Assembly: GCF_014207855.1 (NCBI RefSeq)
Contig: NZ_JACHKZ010000012.1
Span: 1 to 64,000 of the forward strand
Length of the DNA: 64,000 bases
Direction: 5' to 3'
Source: Comamonas odontotermitis
Lineage (GTDB): Bacteria; Pseudomonadota; Gammaproteobacteria; Burkholderiales; Burkholderiaceae_C
Of this stretch, positions 26,258 to 34,466 are shown one piece after another. A program made the translations under genes and the position numbers. Numbering within the stretch: the stretch's first letter is position 1; the number at the start of each line of letters is the position of its first letter. A model generated the notes under the pieces. That model did no database searches and was not told the origin of the DNA. It worked only from the letters and a program-made list of their open reading frames with translations.

Positions 26258-26743
26258 GTGAATCCTTCGTTTCGTACATCCGCCTCCGTGGTTGCCCTGA
26301 CCGTTGCTGGCCTGGTGCTGCCAGGGCTGGCCCACGCCAAGCGCATGGGTGGCGGTTTCAAATCGCGCCCTGCGGCTACGCAAAAAGCAGCGCCCGCGCC
26401 TGCTGCCACGCCAGCCGCAAATACAGCAACCAAAGCAGCGCCTGCACCTGCTGCACAAACGCCAGCCGCTACCAATTCGGCAGCAGCGGCCACACCAGCG
26501 GCCCCTGCCGCTGCAGCCCGCCCCAGCATGATGGGCACCATGGGCGCAGCAGCCGTGGGTGCCGTTGCAGGCACCATGGCTGGCAGCGCCATGGCCGGTG
26601 CCATGGGTGGCGACAAGGCCAAGGAAGAAGCTGCCGCCAAGGAAGCCGAAGCCAAGAAGGCAGAGGCCGAAGCGGCCGCGCTGCAGAAGAAGGCCGATGA
26701 AGCCAAGGCCAAGGCAGAAGCCGCGCGCTCTGCCGCCAAGTAA
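26258..26743 (+). CDS. Small exported Ala/Pro/Lys-rich protein with coiled-coil tail
   Basis: A 161-residue protein. The signal peptide SASVVALTVAGLVLPGLAHA is cut near residue 27 and followed by KRMGGGFKSRP, which resembles the mature start of exported Tim44-like domain proteins. The Tim44 domain itself is missing. Instead there is an Ala/Pro linker, a small-residue hydrophobic stretch (MGTMGAAAVGAVAGTMAGSAMAGAMGG) that could enter a membrane, and a charged heptad-like tail (EAEAKKAEAEAAAL). I prefer the GTG at 26258 with GGA upstream; a TTG at 26243 is also possible. Function unknown. Confidence 0.7.
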   Translation: MNPSFRTSASVVALTVAGLVLPGLAHAKRMGGGFKSRPAATQKAAPAPAATPAANTATKAAPAPAAQTPAATNSAAAATPAAPAAAARPSMMGTMGAAAVGAVAGTMAGSAMAGAMGGDKAKEEAAAKEAEAKKAEAEAAALQKKADEAKAKAEAARSAAK

Positions 26744-26780
26744 GAAACCCGCTCAGGCTGTACCGCCTGGTGGCTCACGC

Positions 26781-26809
26781 ACAAAAGCCCGCATTGCGGG
26801 CTTTTGTGT
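26781..26809. terminator. Bidirectional terminator
   Basis: ACAAAAGCCCGC-ATT-GCGGGCTTTTGT is a strong hairpin with A-rich left and T-rich right arms. It separates the Ala-rich protein gene from the convergent DUF3820 gene. Confidence 0.85.
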
Positions 26810-26875
26810 TGTTGAGCGATAAAAAGGCCCGCAGCCCGGCAGCGCATCCAATCCAATGGCGCTGCCCGCAACCGC

Positions 26876-27142
26876 TCAGCGCTTTGGCTCCGGTGATTGC
26901 TCGGCCAGCGCGGCACGCAAGGGCCGCAGCAGCTCGCCCAGGCCGTTGTGGTCGATTTCGTGCATCAGCGCCAGCAGCCTGCCCAGATCGCCCTTGGGAA
27001 AGCCTTCGCGGGCAAACCAGTTCAGATAGTTGCCCGGCAGATCAGCAATCGCACGGCCCTGGTACTTGCCAAAAGGCATGGTGGTCGTCAGCAAGCGCAG
27101 CAACTGCGCAGGATCGAGGCCGGTGGCATTGGCAGGAGTCAT
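26876..27142 (-). CDS. DUF3820 family protein
   Basis: A protein of about 88 residues with the DUF3820 signature MPFGKYQGRAIADLP...YLNWFAREGFPKGDLGRLLALMHEI. The family is sometimes labelled a putative quorum-sensing-regulated virulence factor, but its biochemical role is not established. It is cytoplasmic and has no transmembrane segment. Several ATGs occur upstream (27154, 27190) without a clear ribosome site. I chose the one at 27142 because family members begin shortly before the PFGKY motif. It is divergent from the MetQ-like gene. Confidence 0.8.
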   Translation of the reverse strand: MTPANATGLDPAQLLRLLTTTMPFGKYQGRAIADLPGNYLNWFAREGFPKGDLGRLLALMHEIDHNGLGELLRPLRAALAEQSPEPKR

Positions 27143-27190
27143 GAGCGCAAGCATAGCGGAACAGCGCCCACAGAACTGCGTCGATCTCAT

Positions 27191-27244
27191 ATAAAGACAA
27201 TAATCTTTATAACCAAATCTCTTTATATTCTTTAGAAAGAATAT
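27191..27244. promoter_or_regulatory. Two inverted repeats upstream of the MetQ-like gene
   Basis: ATAAAGA-N6-TCTTTAT (27191-27210) and ATATTCTTT-AG-AAAGAATAT (27225-27244) are two perfect-arm dyads 14 bases apart. They lie in an AT-rich stretch about 100 bases before the start of the binding-protein gene. They look like operators for a dimeric regulator. Confidence 0.55.
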
Positions 27245-27340
27245 TTTTTGGCGCTAGACTTGGCACCCATCTTGGTTCAGTCCCATCAAGAAAGATTCCA
27301 TGTGCTGCCGGGGCTGGTCTTTTTACTAATGCAAAACACC

Positions 27341-28129
27341 ATGTTCAAAAAAACGCTTTCTGTTCTCGCCATTGCGGCTCTGGCCGTGTCCGCCCACGCT
27401 GCCGATGTGGTTCTGAAAGTGGCTGCGACGCCCGTGCCGCATGCCGAAATCCTGAACTTCGTCAAACCCAAGCTCAAGGCCGAGGGTGTGGATCTGCAGG
27501 TCAAGGAGTTCAGCGATTACGTGCAGCCCAATGCGGCCGTTGAAGACAAGCAGCTCGATGCCAACTTTTTCCAGCACCAGCCTTACCTCGACAGCTACAA
27601 CAAGGACCGCAAGAGCAGCATCGTGGCCGTTCCCAATGGCAAGGTGCATGTGGAGCCCTTCGGCGCGTACTCCAGCAAAATCAAGAATATCAAGGACTTG
27701 AAGGACGGCGCAACCATTGCCATCCCCAATGATCCCTCCAATGGTGGTCGCGCGCTGCTGCTGCTGCAAAAGCATGGCCTGATCGAGCTCAAGGACGCCA
27801 CCAAGCTGACCTCGACCCCGCTGGACATCGCCAAGAACCCCAAGAAGCTGAAGTTCAAGGAACTCGAAGCCCCCCTGTTGCCACGCGCACTGGCGGATGT
27901 GGATGTGGCCCTGATCAACACCAACTACGCCATTGAGGCCAAGCTGAACCCCACCAAGGACGCGCTGTTCATTGAAAGCTCGGACTCGCCCTACACCAAC
28001 ATCGTGGCTGCCCGTGCCGATCGTGCCAATGACGAAGCCATTGCCAAGCTGACCCGCGCCCTGCACAGCGAAGAGGTCAAGAAATTCATCCTGGACAAGT
28101 ACAAGGGCGCCGTCGTTCCCGCCAACTGA
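27341..28129 (+). CDS. MetQ/NlpA-family ABC transporter substrate-binding protein
   Basis: A 262-residue periplasmic binding protein of the NlpA/MetQ family, whose members bind methionine or related compounds. The signal peptide SVLAIAALAVSAHA is followed by VVLKVAATPVPHAEIL. Family motifs include EFSDYVQPNAAV, DANFFQHQPYLD, IPNDPSNGGRALLLLQ and ALINTNYA. The cleavage region lacks a lipobox cysteine, so it appears to be soluble rather than a lipoprotein. No MetN/MetI genes are adjacent, which makes this an orphan binding protein here. Inverted repeats lie upstream and a strong terminator downstream. Confidence 0.9.
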   Translation: MFKKTLSVLAIAALAVSAHAADVVLKVAATPVPHAEILNFVKPKLKAEGVDLQVKEFSDYVQPNAAVEDKQLDANFFQHQPYLDSYNKDRKSSIVAVPNGKVHVEPFGAYSSKIKNIKDLKDGATIAIPNDPSNGGRALLLLQKHGLIELKDATKLTSTPLDIAKNPKKLKFKELEAPLLPRALADVDVALINTNYAIEAKLNPTKDALFIESSDSPYTNIVAARADRANDEAIAKLTRALHSEEVKKFILDKYKGAVVPAN

Positions 28130-28225
28130 GCAGATGGTGGATGGACACCGCGCCTGCAGCGGCAAACCAATGTCTCTGACAAGGATTTAGCAGGCGTTAA
28201 CAATGCTTGCATTGACCGCTGATTA

Positions 28226-28254
28226 CAAAAGGCACTCATTGAGAGTGCCTTTTG
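28226..28254. terminator. Terminator after the MetQ-like gene
   Basis: ACAAAAGGCACTC-ATTGA-GAGTGCCTTTTGT is a perfect 12-13 pair hairpin with a T-rich tail. It lies between the binding-protein gene and the MurA-like gene. Confidence 0.9.
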
Positions 28255-28334
28255 TCTTAGTGGCTCCTGTAACATGCAGGTCTGCAAAGGGCGATAGTCC
28301 CGTTGCAGCCCGATTCCGCGATTTCTCCCTCTGT

Positions 28335-29636
28335 ATGTCCAAACTCATCGTGCACGGCGGCACACCCTTGCAGGGCCGCATCATTCCCTCGTCCAACAAA
28401 AACGCCGTGCTGCCCGTGCTATGCGCCACCTTGCTGACCAGCGAGCCGCTGGCCCTGCATGGCGTGCCCGACATCACCGATGTACGCAAGATTCTCGATA
28501 TCTTCGAGAAGCTGGGCTCCAACGTCGAGATGAACTACCAGACGGGCGAGCTGAAACTGCACCACCGTGATACGCATTTCGACGCCTGCAAACACCATCT
28601 GCCTGAAGAAATGCGCTCGTCCATCATGCTGGTGCCACCGTTGCTGGCGCGTTTTGGCGTGGCGCGGCTGGAGGACAACGTCAAGGGCTGCACCCTGGGC
28701 GTACGCGAGATCGACCCGCATATCGAAGTCTTCCGCCGTTTTGGCGGACGTGTGGAGCATGGCGAAGGATCGCTGATCGTGCGTGCCGACGAGAAGCTGC
28801 ACGCCACCCAGCACTGGCTGGACTACGCCTCCGTCACCACCACCGAGAATTTTGTGCTGTGCGCTGCCACGGCCCAGGGCACTTCGGTGCTGACCAATGC
28901 CGCCTGCGAGCCGCATGTGCAGGAATTCTGCCGCTTCATGACCATGCTGGGCGCGCAGATCGAAGGCATCGGCACCTCGCGCCTGACGGTGCATGGCGTG
29001 CAAAAGCTGGGGGGTGGAGATTTCCACTTCGAGGAAGATTTTCACGAAATCACCACCTTCCTGGCGCTGGGTGCCATCACCGGAGGCGACGTGCAGGTGC
29101 GCAACCGCACGCCTGACAATTTCCCGCTGATCGACCGCACCTTTGCCAAGTTCGGCGTGCAGATCGAACACAAGGACGGCTGGTCGCGCGCCATCCGCAC
29201 CGGCCCGCTGAAAGTCGAAACGCCCTTCACCCGCAATGTGCTCACCAAGGTCGAGGCGGCTCCCTGGCCCTACTTCCCGGTTGACCTGCTGCCGATCTTC
29301 ATCGCCCTGGGCGTGCGCGCCGAAGGCAATGCCATGTTCTGGAACAAGGTGTACGACGGCGCACTGGGCTGGACAGGCGAGCTGTCCAAGTTCGGCGCCC
29401 ACGTCTTCTCGTCCGACCCGCACCGTATCGTGACGCTGGGCGGCAATCCGCTGAGCCCTGCCGTGGTCGAGAGCCCCTACATCATCCGCGTGGCCATCGC
29501 CTTGTTCATGGTGGCAGCCAGCATTCCCGGCCGCTCCGAGATCCGCAACGCCGCCCCCATCAAGCGCGCGCATCCCCGCTTTGTTGAAAACCTGCAGAGC
29601 CTGGGCGCCAAGGTGGAATGGGCTGGCGAAAACTAA
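28335..29636 (+). CDS. Divergent UDP-GlcNAc 1-carboxyvinyltransferase (MurA family)
   Basis: A 433-residue enolpyruvyltransferase. MurA catalyses the first step of peptidoglycan precursor synthesis. Residues corresponding to the MurA active site are present: the Lys-Asn pair in SSNKNAVLPVLCATLL, the fosfomycin-target-type cysteine in VKGCTLGVREIDPHI, the aspartate in YFPVDLLP and the arginine near IIRVAIAL. The C-terminal half (GNAMFWNKVYDGALGW and AAPIKRAHPRF) differs clearly from E. coli MurA, so it may be a second, divergent paralogue. No good ribosome site is seen before the ATG. Strong terminators bracket the gene, so it is monocistronic. Confidence 0.82.
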   Translation: MSKLIVHGGTPLQGRIIPSSNKNAVLPVLCATLLTSEPLALHGVPDITDVRKILDIFEKLGSNVEMNYQTGELKLHHRDTHFDACKHHLPEEMRSSIMLVPPLLARFGVARLEDNVKGCTLGVREIDPHIEVFRRFGGRVEHGEGSLIVRADEKLHATQHWLDYASVTTTENFVLCAATAQGTSVLTNAACEPHVQEFCRFMTMLGAQIEGIGTSRLTVHGVQKLGGGDFHFEEDFHEITTFLALGAITGGDVQVRNRTPDNFPLIDRTFAKFGVQIEHKDGWSRAIRTGPLKVETPFTRNVLTKVEAAPWPYFPVDLLPIFIALGVRAEGNAMFWNKVYDGALGWTGELSKFGAHVFSSDPHRIVTLGGNPLSPAVVESPYIIRVAIALFMVAASIPGRSEIRNAAPIKRAHPRFVENLQSLGAKVEWAGEN

Positions 29637-29654
29637 AGCTACACTTTAGATAGC

Positions 29655-29691
29655 AAAAAGCGCTTACCGCATCTACGGCAAGCGCTTTTTT
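29655..29691. terminator. Bidirectional terminator between the MurA-like and EamA genes
   Basis: AAAAAGCGCTT(ACCG) pairs with (CGGC)AAGCGCTTTTTT. The upstream TTAGATAGC and the GCGCTT arms also match the small intergenic repeat family of this window. It lies between two convergent genes. Confidence 0.8.
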
Positions 29692-29717
29692 ATACCCAAA
29701 ATTCCGTCGAAACACCG

Positions 29718-30635
29718 TCAGACCAAGGCCTGGGCATCTCCTGCAGCTTTCTGCGGTGCGGGCGCTACCGCAGGCGCAGGCCTGGATGTGAGTGCGCTGC
29801 CCATGGCCGCCACCATGATGGTGCCGATGGCCGACCATTGCACCAGGCTCAGATGCTCTGCGAGCACCAGCGTACCGGCAATCGCCGCAATGGCAGGCTC
29901 GGTTGCCAGCATGGTCGAGAATGTGCCGGGCGACAGCCGCTTCAAGGCAAACATCTCCAGCGAATACGGGATCGCACTCGAGACGGCAGCCACCGCCAGC
30001 CCATACAGCAGGATAGAAGGGCTCAATAGCTTGGCGCCCGCCTCGGCAATGCCAAACGGCACCACCACGAACGCTGCAGCCAACAACCCCAGCGACACCA
30101 CCATGCCGCCATGCATGTGGCCAGCGCGCTTGCCCAGCACGATGTAGCCGGCCCAGCAAGCGGCGGCAATGCTGGCATACAGCAGGCCCAGCGGATCGAG
30201 ATGCCCCACCTGCACACCGAGCATCGGCAGGATCAGCAGCATGAACAGGCCCGTGGCCGCCAGCCCGAGCCAGACAAAATCCAGCCAGCGCCGCGATGTA
30301 AGCACGGCCACGGACAGCGGCCCGATGAACTCAATCGCCACGGTCACCCCAAACGGCAGGCGCTTGATCGCCATATAGAACAGCAGATTCATCAAACCCA
30401 GCACCGCGCCGAAGATGGCAATCTGCCTCAGATTGGCACGGCTTGGCCCAAACCGCCATGGGCGCCAGATGGCCAGCAACAGCAGTGCCGAAAAGCCCAC
30501 CCGCAGCGCCGTAGTGCCCTGCGCACCCACGACAGGGAACAAATGTTTGGCAAAGCTGGTGCCCAGGCACAGGGATGAGACCGATGCCAATACCGCAACC
30601 GATGGCAGCACGCGCTGCCCCAAGGAATTTTGCAT
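29718..30635 (-). CDS. EamA/RhtA-type metabolite exporter
   Basis: Inner-membrane transporter of 305 residues with about ten hydrophobic helices and the internal duplication of EamA (DMT) proteins. Segments such as VAIEFIGPLSVAVL in the first half and LEMFALKRLSPGTFSTMLATEPAIAAIAG in the second match RhtA-like threonine/homoserine exporters. The C-terminus is a Pro/Ala-rich cytoplasmic tail. I start at ATG 30635; a longer open frame runs upstream but overlaps the divergent regulator. The Lrp-type gene next to it is its probable regulator. Confidence 0.88.
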   Translation of the reverse strand: MQNSLGQRVLPSVAVLASVSSLCLGTSFAKHLFPVVGAQGTTALRVGFSALLLLAIWRPWRFGPSRANLRQIAIFGAVLGLMNLLFYMAIKRLPFGVTVAIEFIGPLSVAVLTSRRWLDFVWLGLAATGLFMLLILPMLGVQVGHLDPLGLLYASIAAACWAGYIVLGKRAGHMHGGMVVSLGLLAAAFVVVPFGIAEAGAKLLSPSILLYGLAVAAVSSAIPYSLEMFALKRLSPGTFSTMLATEPAIAAIAGTLVLAEHLSLVQWSAIGTIMVAAMGSALTSRPAPAVAPAPQKAAGDAQALV

Positions 30636-30668
30636 GGACGAGATAATATTGCGAAGCTGCCAAGTAAA

Positions 30669-30689
30669 TTGCGCAAAATTGCACTGCAA
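30669..30689. promoter_or_regulatory. Dyad elements between the EamA and Lrp genes
   Basis: TTGCGCAA (30669-30676) and TTGCA-C-TGCAA (30679-30689) are adjacent dyads in the 99-base gap between divergent exporter and regulator genes. They are candidate operators for the Lrp-type protein. Confidence 0.45.
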
Positions 30690-30734
30690 CATGCAACTTC
30701 CGCTCTGTCTGCCGCTGCAATGCGCGCCTCGCCG

Positions 30735-31205
30735 ATGAAAGCCGATCTCGACTCCTTTGACTGGGCCATTCTGGCCATTCTGCAAAAGAACAACCTCACC
30801 CCGCAGCGCGAAATCGCCGAGCGGGTGCATCTGTCGCCTGCCGCTGTGCAACGGCGCATCCGGCGGCTGCAGGACAGTGGTGTGATCGCAGCCAATACCG
30901 CACAGCTCAACCCCGAAGCCGTGGGCAGGCCCCTGACGATTCTGATCGAGGTGCAACTGGTCAACGAGCTCGATGCATTGACCGCCGGATTTCGTGCCCG
31001 CGTGGCGGCCGAGCCTGCCGTGCAGCAGTGCTACAGCACCACGGGGCATACGGATTACCTGCTGGTGGTTACCGCTGGCGACATGCAGGAATACCAGGCC
31101 ATCACCCAGCGGCTGTTCGGCGGCGACCAGAACATCCAGCGCTTTACGACATCCATCGCCCTGGCCACCTTGAAGCGCAGCCTGCAGATGCCATTGCCCG
31201 GCTGA
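30735..31205 (+). CDS. Lrp/AsnC family transcriptional regulator
   Basis: A 156-residue regulator. The N-terminal winged helix (about 5-60) reads DSFDWAILAILQKNNLTPQREIAERVHLSPAAVQRRIRRLQ. A C-terminal RAM/ligand domain with STTGHTDYLLVVTAGDM binds amino acids in the family. It is transcribed divergently from an EamA exporter, the usual layout for an amino-acid-responsive regulator controlling an efflux gene. The ATG at 30735 gives the family start; the gap contains paired dyads that could be its binding sites. Confidence 0.92.
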   Translation: MKADLDSFDWAILAILQKNNLTPQREIAERVHLSPAAVQRRIRRLQDSGVIAANTAQLNPEAVGRPLTILIEVQLVNELDALTAGFRARVAAEPAVQQCYSTTGHTDYLLVVTAGDMQEYQAITQRLFGGDQNIQRFTTSIALATLKRSLQMPLPG

Positions 31206-31427
31206 ATGAGCATTGCCTGTACAGGGCACCCTGTTTTGCTATCAATAAGCGAGCGTCTTTGATTTTCAAGGTGCGCGACACACCTTCATCTGCTGCCTGC
31301 TCACAAACCATTTGGCAGCTTTCACCCAGCCTTGCCAAGCATTGCATTTGGCCCGGTTACCACCATCTACTTGTCATATGCAGCAGGCGGGCAGGAGCCT
31401 CCTGCGCTCTCTTCTTGAGGACGCACC

Positions 31428-32495
31428 ATGCAAGACAACCAACCCACCATCATCCTCAGCGCCCAGGCCCTGGACCAGCGCCTGCCGGGCATTGACCCAT
31501 TCATCTTCGGCATGTACCACCAGGACCGCTACCCCGCAGGCAATGGCCAGTTGGGTCCGCAGCAAGAGCTGTTGCAAGGCCGCGAGATTGGCATGGATTT
31601 CAGCGGCAAGGACGGCTTCAGCATGTACCACGGCGAGCAGGTGCCAGGCTTTCCCGCGCACCCGCACCGGGGGTTCGAAACCGTCACCATCGTGCGCAAG
31701 GGCCTGGTGGACCACGCAGACTCCCTAGGCGCCACGGCCCGCTATGGCGAAGGTGATGTGCAGTGGCTCACCACCGGCTCCGGCGTTCAACATGGCGAGA
31801 TGTTTCCCCTGGTGCACGAGGACAGGGACAACACGCTCGACCTGTTCCAGATCTGGCTGAACCTGCCTGCCAAAAACAAGATGGCGCCGCCCGATTTCAC
31901 GATGTTCTGGGCGCATGACATTCCGCATGTACGGCAATCCGATGCCCAGGGCCGCCAAAGCGAGGTGGAAGTGATCGCGGGCGATTACACCCCCGTCCAT
32001 GCAGGCGGAGGCGGTAGCCCGAAGCCGACCAGGGCACTGACGCCTCCCACCCATTCCTGGGCCAGTGAGCCGGATGCCGATGTGGCGATCTGGATCATCC
32101 GCCTGGAGCCCGGTGCCACCCTGGTGCTGCCCGCCGCCAGCCGCCACGCACGCCGTGCGCTCTATCTGACCACAGGCTCTACCCTGACGGTGGACGGCCA
32201 GCGCTTTCACCAGCCGGTGATGGTGGAAGTGCAGCCCGATCACCCTGCGCCGCTGCGCAATGACGGCAATGAGGCGATCGAAGTGCTGATGCTGCAAGGC
32301 AAGCCCATTGGTGAGCCGGTGGCATCTCACGGCCCGATTGTGATGAACACCCAGCAGGAGGTGGTTCAAGCCGTGCATGATTTTCAGCGCACCCAGTTTG
32401 GTGGCTGGCCGTGGCCCAGCCATGCCCATACCCATGGCACCAGGGGCCGCTTTGCCCAGCACCCCGACGGCCGGGTGGAAACGCCGCAGGTCTGA
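31428..32495 (+). CDS. Pirin family protein
   Basis: A 355-residue bicupin of the pirin family. The N-terminal cupin has the metal-binding stretch FPAHPHRGFETVTIV (about 75-90) and, further on, TGSGVQHGEMFP, which together supply the histidines and glutamate. Bacterial pirins include quercetinases and proteins of unknown activity, so only the family can be stated. The protein is longer than typical (about 230-300 residues) owing to a C-terminal extension ending HTHGTRGRFAQHPDGR. GAGGA precedes the ATG, and a terminator follows. Confidence 0.9.
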   Translation: MQDNQPTIILSAQALDQRLPGIDPFIFGMYHQDRYPAGNGQLGPQQELLQGREIGMDFSGKDGFSMYHGEQVPGFPAHPHRGFETVTIVRKGLVDHADSLGATARYGEGDVQWLTTGSGVQHGEMFPLVHEDRDNTLDLFQIWLNLPAKNKMAPPDFTMFWAHDIPHVRQSDAQGRQSEVEVIAGDYTPVHAGGGGSPKPTRALTPPTHSWASEPDADVAIWIIRLEPGATLVLPAASRHARRALYLTTGSTLTVDGQRFHQPVMVEVQPDHPAPLRNDGNEAIEVLMLQGKPIGEPVASHGPIVMNTQQEVVQAVHDFQRTQFGGWPWPSHAHTHGTRGRFAQHPDGRVETPQV

Positions 32496-32528
32496 TCTGC
32501 CGCTTCTCGAAGAAATGCCGCAAAAGCA

Positions 32529-32554
32529 GAACCCGCCAGTAGCGGGTTCTTTTC
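32529..32554 (+). terminator. Terminator after the pirin gene
   Basis: GAACCCGC-CAGTA-GCGGGTTC hairpin followed by TTTTC, between the convergent pirin and LysE-type genes. Confidence 0.8.
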
Positions 32555-32614
32555 GTATTAGTCAGTGCATGGCACCAATTCCGAGTCGAAATTGACTCCC
32601 ATCAATACCACCAC

Positions 32615-33286
32615 CTATGGAGCGATTTGGTCCAGCCCACCGTACACCCACCAAGCCAGGGTCAGCATCATCACGCCGGTCAGGCCATCGAGGATGCGCC
32701 ACGAGAGCGGATTGGCAAACAGCTTCTGCATGCGTTTGCCAGCATGCGCCAGGGTAACAAACCAGGTGAGACTGGCACAGGCTGCGCCTAGCACGAACAC
32801 CCATTTGAGCATCCCATCCTGGCGCGCGCCAATGGAGCCGACCAGCACCACCGTGTCCAGATATACATGGGGGTTGAACAAGGTGATCACCACGAGTGCA
32901 CCCAGCACGCTCCACAAGCTGCGGCGGGCGGCGGCCGTGGTCTTCTCTGCAGCGCCACCATCGCCATTGGCGCCCAGCGAAGCATCGGGCGCCGTTGCCA
33001 TGCGCCACAGCGCCATCAGGCCATAGGCAAGCAAAAAGATGGCGCCCCCCAGCGTGAGGTAATAGGCCAGCGTGGGCGAATCGCCCAACACCTGCGCCAT
33101 GCCCGCAACCCCGATACCGATCAGCAGGGCATCGGCAAACACGCACCAGGCCACACAGGCACGGATATGTTGCCCATTGACGGCCTGCCGCAATATGTAC
33201 AGGTTCTGCGCGCCGATCGACACGATGAGTGACATGCAGACAGTAAAGCCCGCCAGCCAGGTAGAAGTCATAGTTGTAGTCCACAT
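32615..33286 (-). CDS. LysE/ArgO-type basic amino acid exporter
   Basis: A 223-residue inner-membrane exporter with about six hydrophobic helices. The family motifs are SIGAQNLYILRQA near the N-terminus and ITLFNPHVYLDTVVLVGSIGA in the middle, which are hallmarks of LysE/ArgO proteins that export lysine or arginine. It is divergent from a LysG/ArgP-type LysR regulator with a 71-base gap, the standard exporter-regulator pair. An in-frame ATG at 33271 would shorten the protein by five residues. Confidence 0.92.
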   Translation of the reverse strand: MWTTTMTSTWLAGFTVCMSLIVSIGAQNLYILRQAVNGQHIRACVAWCVFADALLIGIGVAGMAQVLGDSPTLAYYLTLGGAIFLLAYGLMALWRMATAPDASLGANGDGGAAEKTTAAARRSLWSVLGALVVITLFNPHVYLDTVVLVGSIGARQDGMLKWVFVLGAACASLTWFVTLAHAGKRMQKLFANPLSWRILDGLTGVMMLTLAWWVYGGLDQIAP

Positions 33287-33357
33287 AGGCGGTGATTGTG
33301 CGCTGCCCCAATAATTAAGTAAAATTAAATAACCTGAATCATATGAAGCAATGCTAA

Positions 33358-34257
33358 ATGCTGGACTACCTGGGACTGGCTGCTCTTGCCGCCGTGGTGC
33401 GAGAAGGCAGCTTTGAGCGCGCCGCCAAGAAGCTGCATGTCACGCCATCGGCGGTGTCGCAGCGTGTCAAGCAACTCGAAGAGCGCACCGGACAGGTGCT
33501 GGTGCAGCGCGGCAACCCCTGCACCGGCACCGAGGCGGGTCGGCGCCTGTGTCTGCACCTGGAGCAGGTGGCACTGCTGGAAAATGAGCTGCGCCGCAGC
33601 AACCCCGACCTGCTGCCGCAAGCGCCGGTAGCGCCAACGCTCAAGCTGGCGGTGAACGCGGATTCACTCTCGACCTGGTTCATGGACGCGATGGCCGAGT
33701 TCACCGCAGGTGGCGACGAACTGCTCGACCTGCGCATCGACGACCAGGATCACACGGCACAGGCCCTGCGCGAAGGCGCGGTGATTGGCGCGGTCACCGG
33801 CGCCAGCAGCCAGATCCCCGGCTGCAACAGCTGGCCGCTGGGAACCATGCGCTATGTTGCCGCCGCCAGCCCCTCTTTCGTGGCACGCTACTTTGCTGAA
33901 GGGGTGAGCGCAGAGGCCCTGGCCCGGGCTCCGATCATGACGTTCGACCGCAAGGATCGCCTGCAGGATCAGTGGATGCAGGCCAACGGCCTGGCCTCGC
34001 GCAACAGCGGGCCGCGGCATTTTCTGCCGTCCAACTATGGCTACGTGCGCGCCTGTGAGATTGGCATGGGTTGGGGCATGCATCCCGAGGTACTGATTGA
34101 CGAGCAGTTGGCGCGCGGCCGCCTCGTGCCCTTGATTGCAGGCACACCGCTGGATGTCCCCCTGTTCTGGGCGTTGCCGCGCAGCGCACAAACCAGCCTT
34201 GCGCGGCTGACCGATTGCGTCATGCGGGCAGCGGCAGAAGTGTTGACTCCCGCTTGA
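33358..34257 (+). CDS. LysG/ArgP-type LysR family regulator
   Basis: A LysR-type regulator of 299 residues. The N-terminal helix-turn-helix (about 1-60) reads LAALAAVVREGSFERAAKKLHVTPSAVSQRVKQLEERTG. The effector domain has LKLAVNADSLSTWF and LPSNYGYVRACEIGMGWGMHP, as in ArgP/IciA/LysG proteins that sense lysine and arginine. Its divergent neighbour is a LysE/ArgO exporter, the expected target. The effector amino acid cannot be determined from sequence alone. Confidence 0.93.
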   Translation: MLDYLGLAALAAVVREGSFERAAKKLHVTPSAVSQRVKQLEERTGQVLVQRGNPCTGTEAGRRLCLHLEQVALLENELRRSNPDLLPQAPVAPTLKLAVNADSLSTWFMDAMAEFTAGGDELLDLRIDDQDHTAQALREGAVIGAVTGASSQIPGCNSWPLGTMRYVAAASPSFVARYFAEGVSAEALARAPIMTFDRKDRLQDQWMQANGLASRNSGPRHFLPSNYGYVRACEIGMGWGMHPEVLIDEQLARGRLVPLIAGTPLDVPLFWALPRSAQTSLARLTDCVMRAAAEVLTPA

Positions 34258-34466
34258 ACCGCACGCGCAGTATCGAAACTGTAGCAACTACGCCGCATTG
34301 CACCTAACCGTTCAGCGCAAAGCGCTGGTAAACCGCAGCGAGGGCTCCTATCATGGCGGAGATAAAAACGTCCATCTCCCTGAAGGGCGCCAGACTGAGC
34401 GGAAAAAGGATGCCGTCCATCCACGGATGGCATGTCCCCAACAGCCCCTGCATCACACTGCATACC

